Of a stretch of 64,000 nt of DNA, positions 21,924 through 34,523 are shown in pieces. The DNA comes from Rhizopus sp. PT2906 (taxonomy: Eukaryota; Mucoromycota; Mucoromycetes; Mucorales; Rhizopodaceae), in assembly GCA_025529335.1 (NCBI GenBank), contig JAMYHX010000019.1:62001-126000 (forward strand), written 5' to 3'. A model generated the notes under the pieces. That model worked only from the letters and a program-made list of their open reading frames with translations, searched no databases and was not told the DNA's origin. Made by a program: the position numbers and the translations under genes. Position 1 is the stretch's first letter. Each line of letters begins with the position of its first letter.

Positions 21924-24900
21924 ATGAGAACAAGCGCAAAGCTCATTGGTAACCTCGTTCATCGTGTAGCGATCCGAGTAAGTTGAGACTTTTTCACACA
22001 CACACGCTGACTTGTGTGTCACAGCAAAGGCTAAACATATAATAGTTGCCATATAAATCGGGGCAGCCCATAGAAGCAGTAGAACAAGATCCCATTGTGA
22101 AACAAACTGGTGAATAAGCGTTTTTCATACAGAAGCAAATTGGCATTACTTACCATTTTATGTAGTCGCTGCCCTTATTGAAGTATCAAAGTACAGACTA
22201 CCAACTGTAGCAAATACTCTAGGCTATGTATTAGAGAATGTATCAAAGGTACAACATTTTATTCAACACATTGCTTAACGTATCTCATTTGAAAACAATA
22301 ATAATAGACACATCAAATTTTTGAACAAAATGTACCAGTGGATATTATGCAGTCGAAACTGTTTGTGCTTCGTTTATTATCTGCATGCATGCAACATCAT
22401 TGGCAACATTTCTGCGAGCAGGAAAAAGAAAAGCATCCAGAGAGACCATCTAACGAACTTAGACTCAACTTACCACCATTAGATGCGCCGCTTGTGACCT
22501 TTATACTTGTCCTAATGAATCGATATATTACACAGTATCATTTAATAGAAGAAACTAATTCAGAAATAACGCCGCGCCCAATATACGATTTCGATGGTAC
22601 AAAATACACCTATGGACAGATGAAGTTGAGCTTGATCACCGAAATATACAAAGCCTCAGCAAAGATTATATATTATGTCAGTTCAAGTAACTGGGACGCT
22701 TGTTATGCCAAAATCAAAAGTGCTGTTTTAAGATTAGGTTCCACGCATTCGAGCAATACAGAAGGCATTCCACCTGAAATCAGAATGTTAGAGTGCATCT
22801 GTCTTAATAAGGAAAGACTGAAGATCGTGTTCAAAGGTAGAGATATCTTGATCCATTACCCATTTTAGACTAACTGTATATCTATCAGAATTGATCCCAT
22901 ACTATTTGCATATGAAAACACAAGGAAAATTACTATTCTCAAAACTACTGAGGAAATCCATCTGGAAATGGATAGAATTATACCCAGAAGAATTTGCTCA
23001 AGTGTGCACTGTTGATGAATTACCCGAATCCGAATTACTTTTCGATATGTGCAACTCTACTGCAGATGATTCGAAAAAACGATCGATCCTTTGGCCATTA
23101 CAGACTATCCTTATCATACTCTCTCCTGAATTTTTGATGCAAGCATTTATGGATCAACCTTCTAGTCGTCGTGTTAATTTCATCCACCTGTTACGGAAAT
23201 CACTACAGGAAACCAAAGCCTTGGATCTTGCGACTGTGTGTTATGTAGATGTTTGTAAAGCAGCAACTTATGTTCCACCAAGTGAGGATTCAATACTACG
23301 ACTGATGGCAGCTGATGTTGAAATGGATTTGAGGGATAAAGTATGGGATTTTTCAAAATTAGCGAATGCGGAATCCACCATGCACACGTTGGGATATATT
23401 ATCGACTATCAAACTTTAGCCACAGATTATCTGTTATCACGTATCAGACTCGATAAGGAAAATGCAACAAAGACACTGATCCCTCCATGCATTGATGAAA
23501 ACGCGCCTATTATTGTAAAACTGGCTTTGGTAAAATCGTGTTTAGCGATTGTACTGGAAGAGAATCATTTGCCCTGGAACCCTTCTTTGTCATCCCTGTA
23601 CGATGGAATATGTGCGTCGCTTCGATTGTTGATGCGACAAACAATCCAACTGGAAATGTCCAAGCAGAAAGAGTCAATAATTACGAATCATCGAAGTCGA
23701 GTGGAATTGTTGGTAGATATGCTCAAGCTTTATAGAACAGACCCAATCTTGGCAGTTTACGGTGAAGACCTCAATAGAGTTGAACAAAACGGTATGTTCA
23801 TGAATGGACTTGCTACTCTTTTAGTTCATCCTGTACAGGTGGTGCGACAGGATGCCGCAGAATTGCTTATAAAACTACATCAACCTGAGATTGCAGCACG
23901 TTGGACAACGGACTCAAATAATTTGTATCACTTTTGGAAGATAACTTCCCCTGCTGTTGTCACTATTTCGCATCATATGTTGGATACTTCTTTAAAGCAG
24001 GATATGCAAAGGTTTTTATTGAACGTTACAATAAAATTGCTAAAAACCAGAAATGTGTATTTGAAGCATAAGCAGGTGAGTTTGTCCCAGTCGTTATAAG
24101 GAGTTGATGTTCATTCTGTATGCTCTAGGCACTATTCAATATAGAAACAACAAATGTCAAGGAAAGAATACAGGCATCTATATCGTTGGAAATTTCCCTT
24201 TTAATATTTTTGTGCTCTGCCTATAAGGAAGTCTGTGATGAAGCATCTGTCTGTATTAGAATCATGTGTCAGGAAGCAAAAATTGTTGATATATGTGAGG
24301 AGGGCCCCAATCAAGCCACTTTAGCATGTAATCTGGAGGTCTATGAGGATCTTTCGGTAGATGATTACAGATTTGTTGGAAGAAAGGCACAGCAAAAGCG
24401 ATTTCGAAAGTGTTTACAGATGCTTCCGCATCACACACCGAGTTGCTTCGCAGCATGGGAAGAAGCTTGGAAGAGATGGCTCATGTTAACACCTTATGTG
24501 AACAGACCCCAGGATGGAGAGGTTGAAGAAAATAATAAAGAAGGTACGTATATCATAATAAGGTCTCTACAGGAGCATTTATAATTTTGTTATGTATACA
24601 GGAATGAGCGGAAGTTTCAAAAAGGCTTCACAGGATGGGAAGAAAGATAAAACGAAAAATAAAGAAAGTACCAGCAGTAGCACGACTTCATCGTCTATTA
24701 TTAGAGCACAGCAAAGTATGGAATTAAATGAAAACAGATCAATCGAGTGGCATAACTTTACAGGATTTTTGGCCGCTCTAGGTGGCTGCTGTCTAACAGA
24801 AGAAAGAGATATGGATGAAGTAGTCAGTTTGTCATCGGACTATTCACGGAGAACTAGCAATGAGCCTGTTGCCATGGTGGATGGTTTTATTTTAGAAATG

Positions 24901-27900
24901 ACAGAAATGCTTGTTTCAAACAACGTTTATGTCAGAGAAGGCATCAAGGATATTCTTGGTAATGACCTCTCTCCCACCTTACTAGCAATCCTATTCCGTC
25001 ATCTGGAAAACTACATGAAAAAGCTATTTGATGCAAATGGCAAGGCGATTCGTAACCCACAGAACAAATTATTTGTTGAACAATCTGTGCTTGTTTTGAG
25101 ACTCATCTTGGACCGCTTGATCAATCCTAGCGACTGCTTGCTAAATATTGACTTTAGTACTTTGATGTTCCAGTTTATAGACTATCTGGATGGTGTACCC
25201 AATACTCATATCACACTGCGTATCAAAATCAAGACATGTATGCTTATTGAAGTGCTGATGGCAAAGAAGGAAAATATAATTATTCAAAATGAAATTGTAC
25301 TGCGTAATAGACTACTAGATATTCTTATTGAGTGGACAAGTGACATTGCTCTAGTAAGTATCCTTTGCGCTTTAAAATACAGCACTAATACTCTATTTGT
25401 AAACAGTTACGAAAGCCACTTGAAGGCGGGCCACAGGTGGAGCGACTTCAAAAGGACTTGGATCTTGCATGTATGAAGGCTATCGTAAATGTACTACATC
25501 AGCTTCCACTCCAAAGTACCGAGACTGTTCGACTTTCGGATGCATCTTTAGTCAAAAACAAACTGTTCTTAAAGTATTTTAACTTTTTCAGAAAGATTCT
25601 GGACAGAAACAAACGCGCAGAGCGAGACATAATGACAAATAAGATGACTATAGACCACAGGGATGGATCATACAGGTCATTAGCATCTTCAAGTACAGGC
25701 ACATCAACAACAACAGATTCACTTCAAGATATTATTCAAATGAAAGAGTTGACCATTCTAGCCATGTCACATCTACTAAGTGCAAACGTGGACGCTGGAC
25801 TCAAGTATTCATTATCAATGGGCTACGACGACGACCAAAAGACACGTTGTTCGTTCATGCAAGTATTGACAAACATCCTTGACCATGGCACTGAATTCGA
25901 GACACTGGCAGAAAGCGTGATGACAGATAGATATGAAAAGCTGATTGACGTAAGATCGGGAAATGATGGTTTCTTCAAAAAGCATTTGCTAAATCTATAG
26001 CTATTAGACACTGGTAGAGGCTGACATTGAGGTCATTCTTGCTCTGTGTGATGTTTGCCCTACATCAGAAATCTCAAGCCTTGCAGAAGTACTACTGATT
26101 TCTTTCGAATCTCGTGGAAAAATCACTCCATTACTTAAAGCTATAATAGATCGAGAAGTGATGCAAACAGGTAATTTTATCCAAGCTTAAAGAGAAAAAA
26201 AAAAAAGGCTAATTTTACACAATACAGAACAAGAAGCAACCTTGTTTCGAGGAACTACAATTGCTACACGTATTCTGTCTATTTATGCCAAGATTGTCTG
26301 TGGTGATTACGTTCGTTTTACACTTTTACCAGCCATAGAAAAAATCTGTGCCTTACCTGATGACCAACTCACCTGGGAGCTTGATCAACAAAAGATAAAA
26401 AACTCGGAAGATGTCATGAAAAATAAGAAAAATGTCATCCAAGCTACAGCCATTTTATTGAACGCGATCTGTTCGTCAGTTGATAATGCGCCAATGTAAG
26501 TGGACCCTTCATATATAAAAACCGTAATCTCATATAACCTAGGGTATTCCGTGAGCAACTTTCTTTAATTAGTAAATCTGTTGGAGCCCGCTTTCCAGAG
26601 GCTAATTTCACAGCTGTTGGCGGATTTGTATTTTTACGCATGTTTGGGCCTGCTATTCTTTCTCCAGAAAACTCTGTCATTGCCAAAGGAGCCCTTCCCA
26701 AGAACACCAACGTCCGAAAGATTCTACTTCAGGCAACACGAGTTATACAAAATCTCGCCAACAATGTCCTGTTTGGTGCGAAGGAAACACACATGATTAT
26801 TTTGAATGATTTTTTGACAGCCAACATATACAGAGTAACCTCCTTTTTGAGGGAAATGGCTACATTACCTGCGCAGTATCCAGAACAATCCACTGGTACA
26901 TTGGTTATGGATCAAACAGGTTATATTCGGCTTCATACTTATCTAGCTGATAATTTGGATCGCATCTCTAGAGAATTAACCAGTAGAAATATTGGAAAAG
27001 GTGATACTGAAAAATTACTTCGGTGCAAAAAGACACTTGATCGTCTTTCTACCCTTTTAGCACAGCTGGGTCGACCCTCTGAAGCACATGGTGTGGATTT
27101 CTTGTCTACTAGAAACTATACGATAGCAAACAATAACCGTACTTTTAACGAATTCATGAAGCGAAATGTACATCGTGACCTCTCAGCTATCAGATCACAG
27201 CACATTTTTTATCTTGGTGGTAAATCAAAAGAAGGACGACCCGTATTTTATTTTCTTGCAAGGACAATAGAGCCTGAGAGTATGGATCTTGAACTGCTTA
27301 TGTATTATATGCTCAGAGTAAGTGAAATACAAGATGAGTTTATTAGCAGTACTGTTTACCTCTCGTTTAATCATTAGGCAATGGAACCTTATTTGAATTC
27401 ACCATTTGAAGTGTTAGTGGACGCAACAGGGTTTACTCTCGCTAATGCTCTACCTATTCATTGGATAACCCAGATTTTCTACATGATGTTTAATGAGATG
27501 AATGATTATCTGGTGGCTTTACATATTTATAATCCATCTACTCACCTTCAACGTCATCTTAGCAAACTACCTCGTCCTATTGTAAACAGAATCATCAAAA
27601 GACTTCATTTTTATTCAAATTTGGATGAGCTTTATGAAAACTTTTCACTTTCAGAATTCAAGCTTTCGAAAATGACTTGTAAGTACAAACTCAACTCTAT
27701 TTTCTTGTATACTAATCACTTTATATATATGCAGTGGACCTTGAGAAGGATGCTTGTGTCACAATTTTCCCAGTAACAAGATTAACCAACCTGAGAACAT
27801 CCATACCTGTCATTGTAAAGATTGGCCTAGAGGAAATACAAATAATCACAGTACGTAATTCGATGATAATCAAACAGCATCTTATTTTTTTTTGCATAGA

Positions 27901-30645
27901 TGAAGAAACAAGAAGTCTTTTATAACGTTCATGCTATATTACGAGATATTCATCATATATCAGAGATAGAAGATATAACCGCTTTACCTTCTTCTAAATC
28001 AGAAAATGGAGGAGAAATTTCCATAAAGTATGATAGAGGGAAGTCTACGATGGTATTGGCTTCGGCTCAACGAGACGCCATACTTTCTGTAAGTATCTAT
28101 AAAAATATATTCAAGAAATTATCTGACCCTTGTTTTAATAGCATATTCGTCATAGTAAGCAACGATATGAAGCATCTAAACCTAATATGATGCATGAACG
28201 TGCAATCAGACCAAATGATGTTCCTGGAAGATTACTTAATATGGCCTTATTGAATATTGGAAATAGTGACCCTGGCCTTCGATTAGCCGCGTACAATTTA
28301 CTGTATTCTCTAAGTCTTTCATTTAAATTCAATGTTGGAAATCAACTGCTAAATGCTAAAGGTATGTGTGACAAGTTGAGCATAAAAAAGTGCACTTTAT
28401 TTACAACTCTTAGATCTTTGTATTCCTTCAAACAGTATAAACTTTATTGTGGGGATCAGTGAACGTCTGGCTCAGAATGAACTTCATTTGACATTGGAAT
28501 TCCTGGATGAAGCACTTGTTGGCTTAACAAAATCAAACGAGAGCATGCAGCCATTGTGTTTAGATTATATGGTGCCTTGGTTGTTAAACTTGGGACATTT
28601 TGCTAGATATAATCCTGAAGAACAAACATCAAGTGCTACAAAGACAAAGGAGTTCATTATGTCGTTGATCCGCTTGACCATAAATAGAGTAGAGGTACGT
28701 CCACTGCTTTTTCTTAAGGAAAAAAAAAAAAAACTTATTTTAAACTTAGCTCTATAAACATATACAAGCAAAAATCTGGAAGACATTGGCAGAAGTTGAA
28801 GAGATTGTCAACCTCGTGATTGATTGCTTCGTACAGTGTTCTATTGAATACGGTACAGGCTCTCCTCAGGCTGAGATGATTGCTGATACATTAGTGACAA
28901 TGTCAAGTGTATCTATTCGAGGCAAAATTATAAGTCGAATGAGACGATTGATCGAAAGTACATCCTTTCAACCCTGCAGACAATTGAATGAACACCCAGC
29001 ATGGAAAGAAATTGCAATTCTGCTTCGATTCATCCTCATGTTATCATTCAACAACACTGGGCCAATTGTGCCCTATATACCAGAGATATACCATGTTATC
29101 TCCATTTTGGTTGTTACTGGTCCTACATTTATTAGATCATCTGTGCATGAACTTGTTGTAAATACTATTCATACCATGTGTACCATGAATACCTGCTTGC
29201 CTGAAGAAAATGTTAAAAAGCTGCATTTTGTTCTGAACGATGTCTGTGATAGCAAGAACCGTGTTCTCTTTGGGCTTACAAAACAAATGGCTAATGCATT
29301 TACCATCACCACAGAAACTACTTCTGACTATGCTGAATCAATCAATCTTGTGTCTTTACAAAATATTGTAAAGTTACTGATAGATACCTTAAATTATGGT
29401 GCACCTACTGTTGATATAGCCAACATGTGGAGAGCCAGATGGATGAGCTTAGTAACCAGCACTGCCTTTTACTTTAATCCTGCCATTCAACCAAGATCAT
29501 TCGTAGTATTAGGCTGCCTTGCTCAAGATGATGTAGATGATGATCTCTTGTATCAGATCCTTGTAGCGCTGAAAGGTGCATTAGCCATCTTTATAGAAAC
29601 AGAGCCAAGTCTGACCATAAGTATCATAATGTGCTTAACCAACATCATTGACAACCTTCCTACTGATTCTCGATACATTCTCCATCTCTTCTGGCTTGCG
29701 GTTGCTCTTGTTCAAATCGGTCATCCCTCCATCTTTCAGACAGCTGTAGAATTCCTTCATTCTGTTCTTCGTGCACTCGATTCTAGAAAGATATTTGCTC
29801 ATAAAACAATCGAGCAGGTCCTATTGGATGCACGAATCGACCTGAAGGACTGTGCCTTTGAACTTGACAAGGCCTGTGGTGTAAACTTTGACGAGTACTT
29901 TTCCTTTGCAATTGCTGTTATATTGCTGAAGGGATTGAAACAGTGTGAATCAAAGGACATTGTTTATCATTGTCTTTGTTCATTTTTACAAATCGATTCA
30001 AAGCGATCAGTTCAGCAAGGCTTCATAGAATCGCGCTCGATTGGTTATTTGGCTGGTCTGTTACCTTTTATTGCAAAGGATTACAAGCTGAAGGAGCTAC
30101 TGGCTGTAGCAGGCGTGTGTGAAATGGATGTGGAGAATATTGATTTAGGAATATCAAATCCGAGTCTATTTGATTTCCTTGAAATACCTGATAATAACAC
30201 TGCTCTCCTTTTGGTCTCTCTGTTAGTTACATTATTAAATGCATCCGAAAACGAATCAGAGAAGCTTTTCTTGTATAATTTACTGGCGGATGCAGCAAAT
30301 TGGATACCAGAAGTGTTCGCTCTCATGTAAGTAAAACAGTTATCATACATATTTTAAGATGTTAAACTTTTAACTAGTTATGAATCCTTGCTCCCTAAAA
30401 TGAACCAAATGGTCATCAACAGCCAAAATCAAGACTTAATTGAAGCTGTGAAAAACATTTTGTTGACTGCATGTTCAGAACCTGCCTTCCTTGCTGTGCC
30501 TCAAAGGCGTACACAGAAATGGGAACTCGATAATTTGAGATTCTCGTCTCTTATTGACCCTACTTTTGGCGCCGTAAAGACAAATGTAACAGCCAATGCC
30601 AAGCTGGCCAGTAAGTTATTGGGTGCTATTACCGAGCATCAATAA
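21924..30645 (+). CDS. Neurofibromin/IRA-type Ras GTPase-activating protein
   Basis: Very large negative regulator of Ras, about 20 exons over 8.7 kb. Exon 1 (21924-21977) encodes MRTSAKLIGNLVHRVAIR; exon 2 is 22067-22109. The N-terminal third matches neurofibromin helical segments, e.g. WKWIELYPEEFAQVC and RSILWPLQTILIILSPEF. The RasGAP domain spans about 26000-27050: ALCDVCPTSEISSLAEV, the arginine-finger loop LFRGTTIATR, FTAVGGFVFLRMFGPAI and NVLFGAKETHMIILNDF. A CRAL-TRIO/Sec14-like module follows at 27150-27700 (GRPVFYFLARTIEP) and a PH-like module to about 28150, then a long alpha-helical C-terminus ending KLLGAITEHQ. The arginine finger is present, so catalysis should be intact. Large uninterrupted exons (22891-24099, 28786-30330) argue against decay. 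Exon borders were checked by frame at many but not all junctions. Confidence 0.93.
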
Positions 30646-31310
30646 TACTTCATTCCTTTTTTCACAACTATGTCCTAAACCCTGTAAAAATTCTCGATAC
30701 ATTTTCTATGATTGCAACATACAAAAAATTAGATCATTATAATAAAATAAGCATTTTAATCAGTTTTTATATTTAAAGATACGTTTTATTTGATGAAGAT
30801 AAGAAAAGACTCTTTACTCACATTGGTCAATTAGAAAAAAAAACACACACAAAAAAGAAAGAATCATACCGAGGGAGTCTTAGATATCCGAGTGTAGCTC
30901 CACCAACCATGTAAAAAGGGGCATCTACCTACCTGTTTTATCTGTTATAGAAAGAGATTAGTAGTATTTTTTATATTTGGGTTGGTGGCTAACTACTACT
31001 GTTGCTGCTGCTGTATGTGTACGAAAAAAGAAAACACATCGCGACGCATGAATTACCATGATCCGCTCATAAGGGTATGATCTCAGCCAAACCATAAGGT
31101 TTGGCACCCCTCGGTTGTTCTTTTTAAGTACAACGTTAGTAGGTAAAACAGATAATTGCCTCTACGCATAGTTCTCCAGGGAAAAGTAAACCAAAGGAAA
31201 GCCATACTTGTTTTCTTGAGTTTGTTTACTTACCTAAAGAGAACTAGAGGCGTAGACACGACAATTATATTTATTTGCTGAATTCTAATTCTTCTCTATA
31301 TATGCTTGGT
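30646..31310. other. Convergent intergenic region with imperfect inverted repeats
   Basis: Lies between the 3' ends of the RasGAP and sugar transporter genes. It holds a large imperfect inverted repeat with arms at about 31150-31191 and 31223-31267 (e.g. CTACGC..AGTTCTC against GAGAACT..GCGTAG), and a second pairing of ACCTGTTTTATCTGTTA near 30940 with TAGGTAAAACAGATAA near 31140. No coding frame seen. Confidence 0.55.
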
Positions 31311-32848
31311 TTACATTGGGTTGAAAATACGATCAATCTCTTCGAGTGTCTTGCCCTTGGTTTCTGGAATAAAGAGACTTCCCAAAAAGAGCACAGTGCA
31401 ACAGGCACCAAAGAAGTAATAGCCACCGTAGATTGTGTTGTTCATGAAGATGGGCATAATAAATGTCATAAAGATGCCAATAGCCCAATTGATACCGTAA
31501 GCTAAAGCAATCACCTTGGCACGTGTACGCATGTTGGATATTTCCGCAGGGTAAATGTAGGCCACGGGTCCCCAGCTGTAGGCATATGCGGCCTGGAAAA
31601 TAAACACAAGTGCAATGACACAGTTACGAGCATCGTTGTTTGCTAACCCAATGCTGCCATCTTCACTAATAATGTTATAGCCTTGGAAAAGACCACCAAC
31701 AATATACATCGACGCTCCCATGATAAAGGCACCAGAAGCAAACACAAGACGACGTCCGACCTTGTCAACATACATCATAGTGAGTAGGGTAAAGATGAGT
31801 ACCAAGACATTACTAGCACCACTGGTTGCTAAAGAAATCGCAGTATCATTCAAACCGGCCTGTTGAAAGATTTGAGGAGTATAGTAACTAATGGAGTATG
31901 TTCCAGTAAAGGCAGCACCATTACCAGCGAAAAGACCAAGCAGCGTACGCTTCAAGTTTGTTCCTCGGAAGCATTCAATAAATGTACGGTCACCAAAGGA
32001 TCGCTCGGTTTCAATTTCTTCACAGATACTCTTAAACTCGTTCTTCACTTCAGGATCATCAATTGTAGACTCATGCAGTTTAGCCAAAACCACAAGGGCT
32101 TCTTCTTTACGTCCCTTATCAATTAACCAACGAGGAGAGAAAGGCATAAAGTAGACTACAGATAGCAAGACACAAATACCCAACTGAATCAAGAATGGTG
32201 CTCGCCATGACCAATCAGAGGTAAGATAGGATGTTCCAAAGTTGACAAAGAATCCTACGATCGTGCCTAATGAAGCAGTAGCACTGAAAAGGGTAATCAA
32301 ACGGCCACGGATGTCTGGAGGAGCGATTTCAGTATGATAGAGAGGTATAGCATTCGTCAAGAACCCTTCACCAAAACCAACCAATAAACGACCAGTCATG
32401 AGTAATCCAAAATTATAGCCAATAGTTTCGAAAAGAGCACCGATTGCGAATACCCATGTTCCAAGGAGAATAGTGTACTTTCGACCTATGGCGTCTAAAA
32501 AAAAATAACAGTGTTATTATTATTATATTATAGGAAAATAGTATATATATAGATCATACCACACACATTGCCTGATACTAGTCCACCGATAGTGGCAGTC
32601 AACAACATCATTGCAACAAGTAATGCTTGACGATAAGTTGAATCCACATTTAAGAAACGCTCCTGGAAGGGTTCCAAGACCATGATGCCCGAGATAGCAC
32701 CAGTATCAAAACCAACGACAAATCCACCACCAGCAGCAATAATACCGGCAAGATAGAGGGATTTACGTCCTCCTCGATGAATTTCATGTATGGTAGGAAT
32801 AGATTCTTGATCTATATCCTTGTCTTCGTTCTCAGTTTTAAAGCCCAT
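31311..32848 (-). CDS. Hexose transporter, sugar-porter MFS family
   Basis: Plasma-membrane sugar:proton symporter or facilitator with 12 predicted membrane segments. Exon 1 (32848-32560) contains GGFVVGFDTGAISGIMVL in TM1. The intron 32559-32495 joins in frame to DAIGRKYTILLGTWVFAIGA (exon 2, 32494-31311). Family signatures: GRLLVGFGEGFLTNAIPLYH, PPDIRGRL, SPRWLIDKGR in the middle loop, VDKVGRRL after TM8, WGPVAYIYPAEISNMRTRAK, and the C-terminal PETKGKTLEEIDRIF. Complete length for the family, all motifs intact. Substrate preference cannot be read from the sequence. Confidence 0.93.
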
Positions 32849-33254
32849 GTTATTTATATGACAATAAGAAAAAGCAGTAAAAAGAAGAATAAATGCTTTA
32901 TATATAAAAAATTTTTATTCCTTGCCTTTCTGAGAAATGGTTCCAGATCAAGATGAGCCAGATAAAGAGTCACGTAGCACCATTCATATTTAAAGACACA
33001 CATGGTTTGGTATACTTGTCATCCACTTTCAACGTGATTGTTAGTGACAATATGATCCATTTCATTCACTATATCTAATTTACTTTATAAAGTACACAGT
33101 GATCCTAGTTACACGAACTTCAACAGTCTTGGATCAAATAGGATCAGTTCATAATCGCGCGACCCCCAATGTCAGATAGATGATAGTTCATCAAGAACAT
33201 CTAAAATACACCTACACTCTTCTCAGTTATTCATACAACAAGCAAACCATTGAC

Positions 33255-33292
<38 letters not shown>

Positions 33293-33883
33293 TACATGTA
33301 TATTCTGTTTATTTACAATTGTTCCTAAAATACGCTCTTTCAGTGATAGAGTGATGTTAAGTTTTTTTTTTTTTTTTTTTTTTTTTTAAAGGTATAAATC
33401 GAAAACATGGTGTCATTCCGTTGGCTCTAAAATATTCAATATAGGCTGCTTAGTTTCCTAATCGTTTTGACTGGGAATATTCTTACTGTAAAGTCGAGGT
33501 AATTGTTTTTTTTTTTTTTCTGATCTAGCTGTGACCAGCTGATCTTACATAATTTGATAAAAGCTCGTAAACTGCAATTGGTTAGTAAAGTGTATCTAGA
33601 AAGCGTACAACCTGTAACTCGAATTACTTTATGATTGATAGTATTGACCATTAAGATGAGATAAACGAGAATGGATAAAAGCACATGCTTCAGGTTAGCA
33701 TAAACCAATATTCAAGTATCACTTTTTGTTATTTGCATCAAGCGAGTACATACCTCATCAGTGACTTGACCCAGAATCTGAGCGGCCCTTGTATCACGTT
33801 ACCCTAGCTTACACTTTTATTCAAATCTCTCATTTCGTTATCTTTTTTCCTTTTCTTTTTCTCGACAGCTCTTTCTTACATTA
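32849..33883. other. Divergent intergenic region with microsatellites
   Basis: Promoter region of the sugar transporter (-) and CDGSH gene (+). It holds a TA repeat (33256-33291) and a 26-nt poly-T tract (33362-33387). A TTTTTCTCGACAG acceptor-like end just before 33869 hints at a 5'UTR intron of the CDGSH gene. No coding frame supported. Confidence 0.55.
33256..33291. repeat. TA dinucleotide microsatellite
   Basis: About 18 uninterrupted TA units in an intergenic region. Confidence 0.95.
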
Positions 33884-34512
33884 ATGTCTGCTTCAACTGA
33901 GAACAAGGCCCCTGAACCTAAATTCGCTCAACCCAAGCCATATAAGGTTGATCTTGAACCTGGAAAGGTAAGCTAGGCACATCCATTTTTTTTTTATGTC
34001 TTGCCTCTAACTTGTTTGACAGGAATACTATTGGTAACGGAATAAAACTTTTTTTTTCTAATAATCTAATACTCTTCAAAGGTGCACATGCGGCGAATCC
34101 AAGACCCAACCCTTCTGTGATGGATCGGTAATAGTTATTCCACATACAAGTGTACACAAAATATAAATAATGCATTTAGCATAGAAAAGAAGGCGTCTTT
34201 AAGCCAAAGAAGATCGTAGTTGACGAAGCCAAGACTTATTATTTGTGTGGATGCAAGATCACAAAGGATCCCAATGGTTTCTGTGACGGTACACATCGTA
34301 AAGAAGAGGGTATCCGTAAATACAATGAATTCCTGCTCAAGGCCAATAACGACCTGAAGGCTCAAAAGGAAACGGCTATCAAGGCTCAAGAAGAACTTGA
34401 AGCCAAGTTAAAGAAGGCAGAAAGAAAGCAGGTCATTGCTGATGTTGTCGCTGGTTTGTCTTTGACGCTCGTTGTTGCTGGTGTAGCTTTATCCTGGTAT
34501 TCTCGTAAATAA
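33884..34512 (+). CDS. CDGSH iron-sulfur domain protein (CISD3/mitoNEET-like) with C-terminal membrane anchor
   Basis: Binds 2Fe-2S clusters, one per CDGSH motif, probably at a mitochondrial membrane. Four exons: 33884-33967, 34023-34033 (11 nt), 34082-34127 and 34180-34512. Spliced, they read EPGKEYYWCTCGESKTQPFC then DGSHRKEGVF, with a second motif YYLCGCKITKDPNGFCDGTH. Each motif has the C-x-C...C-D-G-[ST]-H ligand set, so two clusters are expected, as in CISD3. A Lys/Glu-rich coiled segment (about residues 100-135) and a hydrophobic helix (VVAGLSLTLVVAGVALSW) end in YSRK, suggesting a tail anchor, which human CISD3 lacks. Its stop is 11 bp from that of the convergent RPP40 gene. Confidence 0.9.
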
Positions 34513-34523
34513 ACTGTCTTTAT

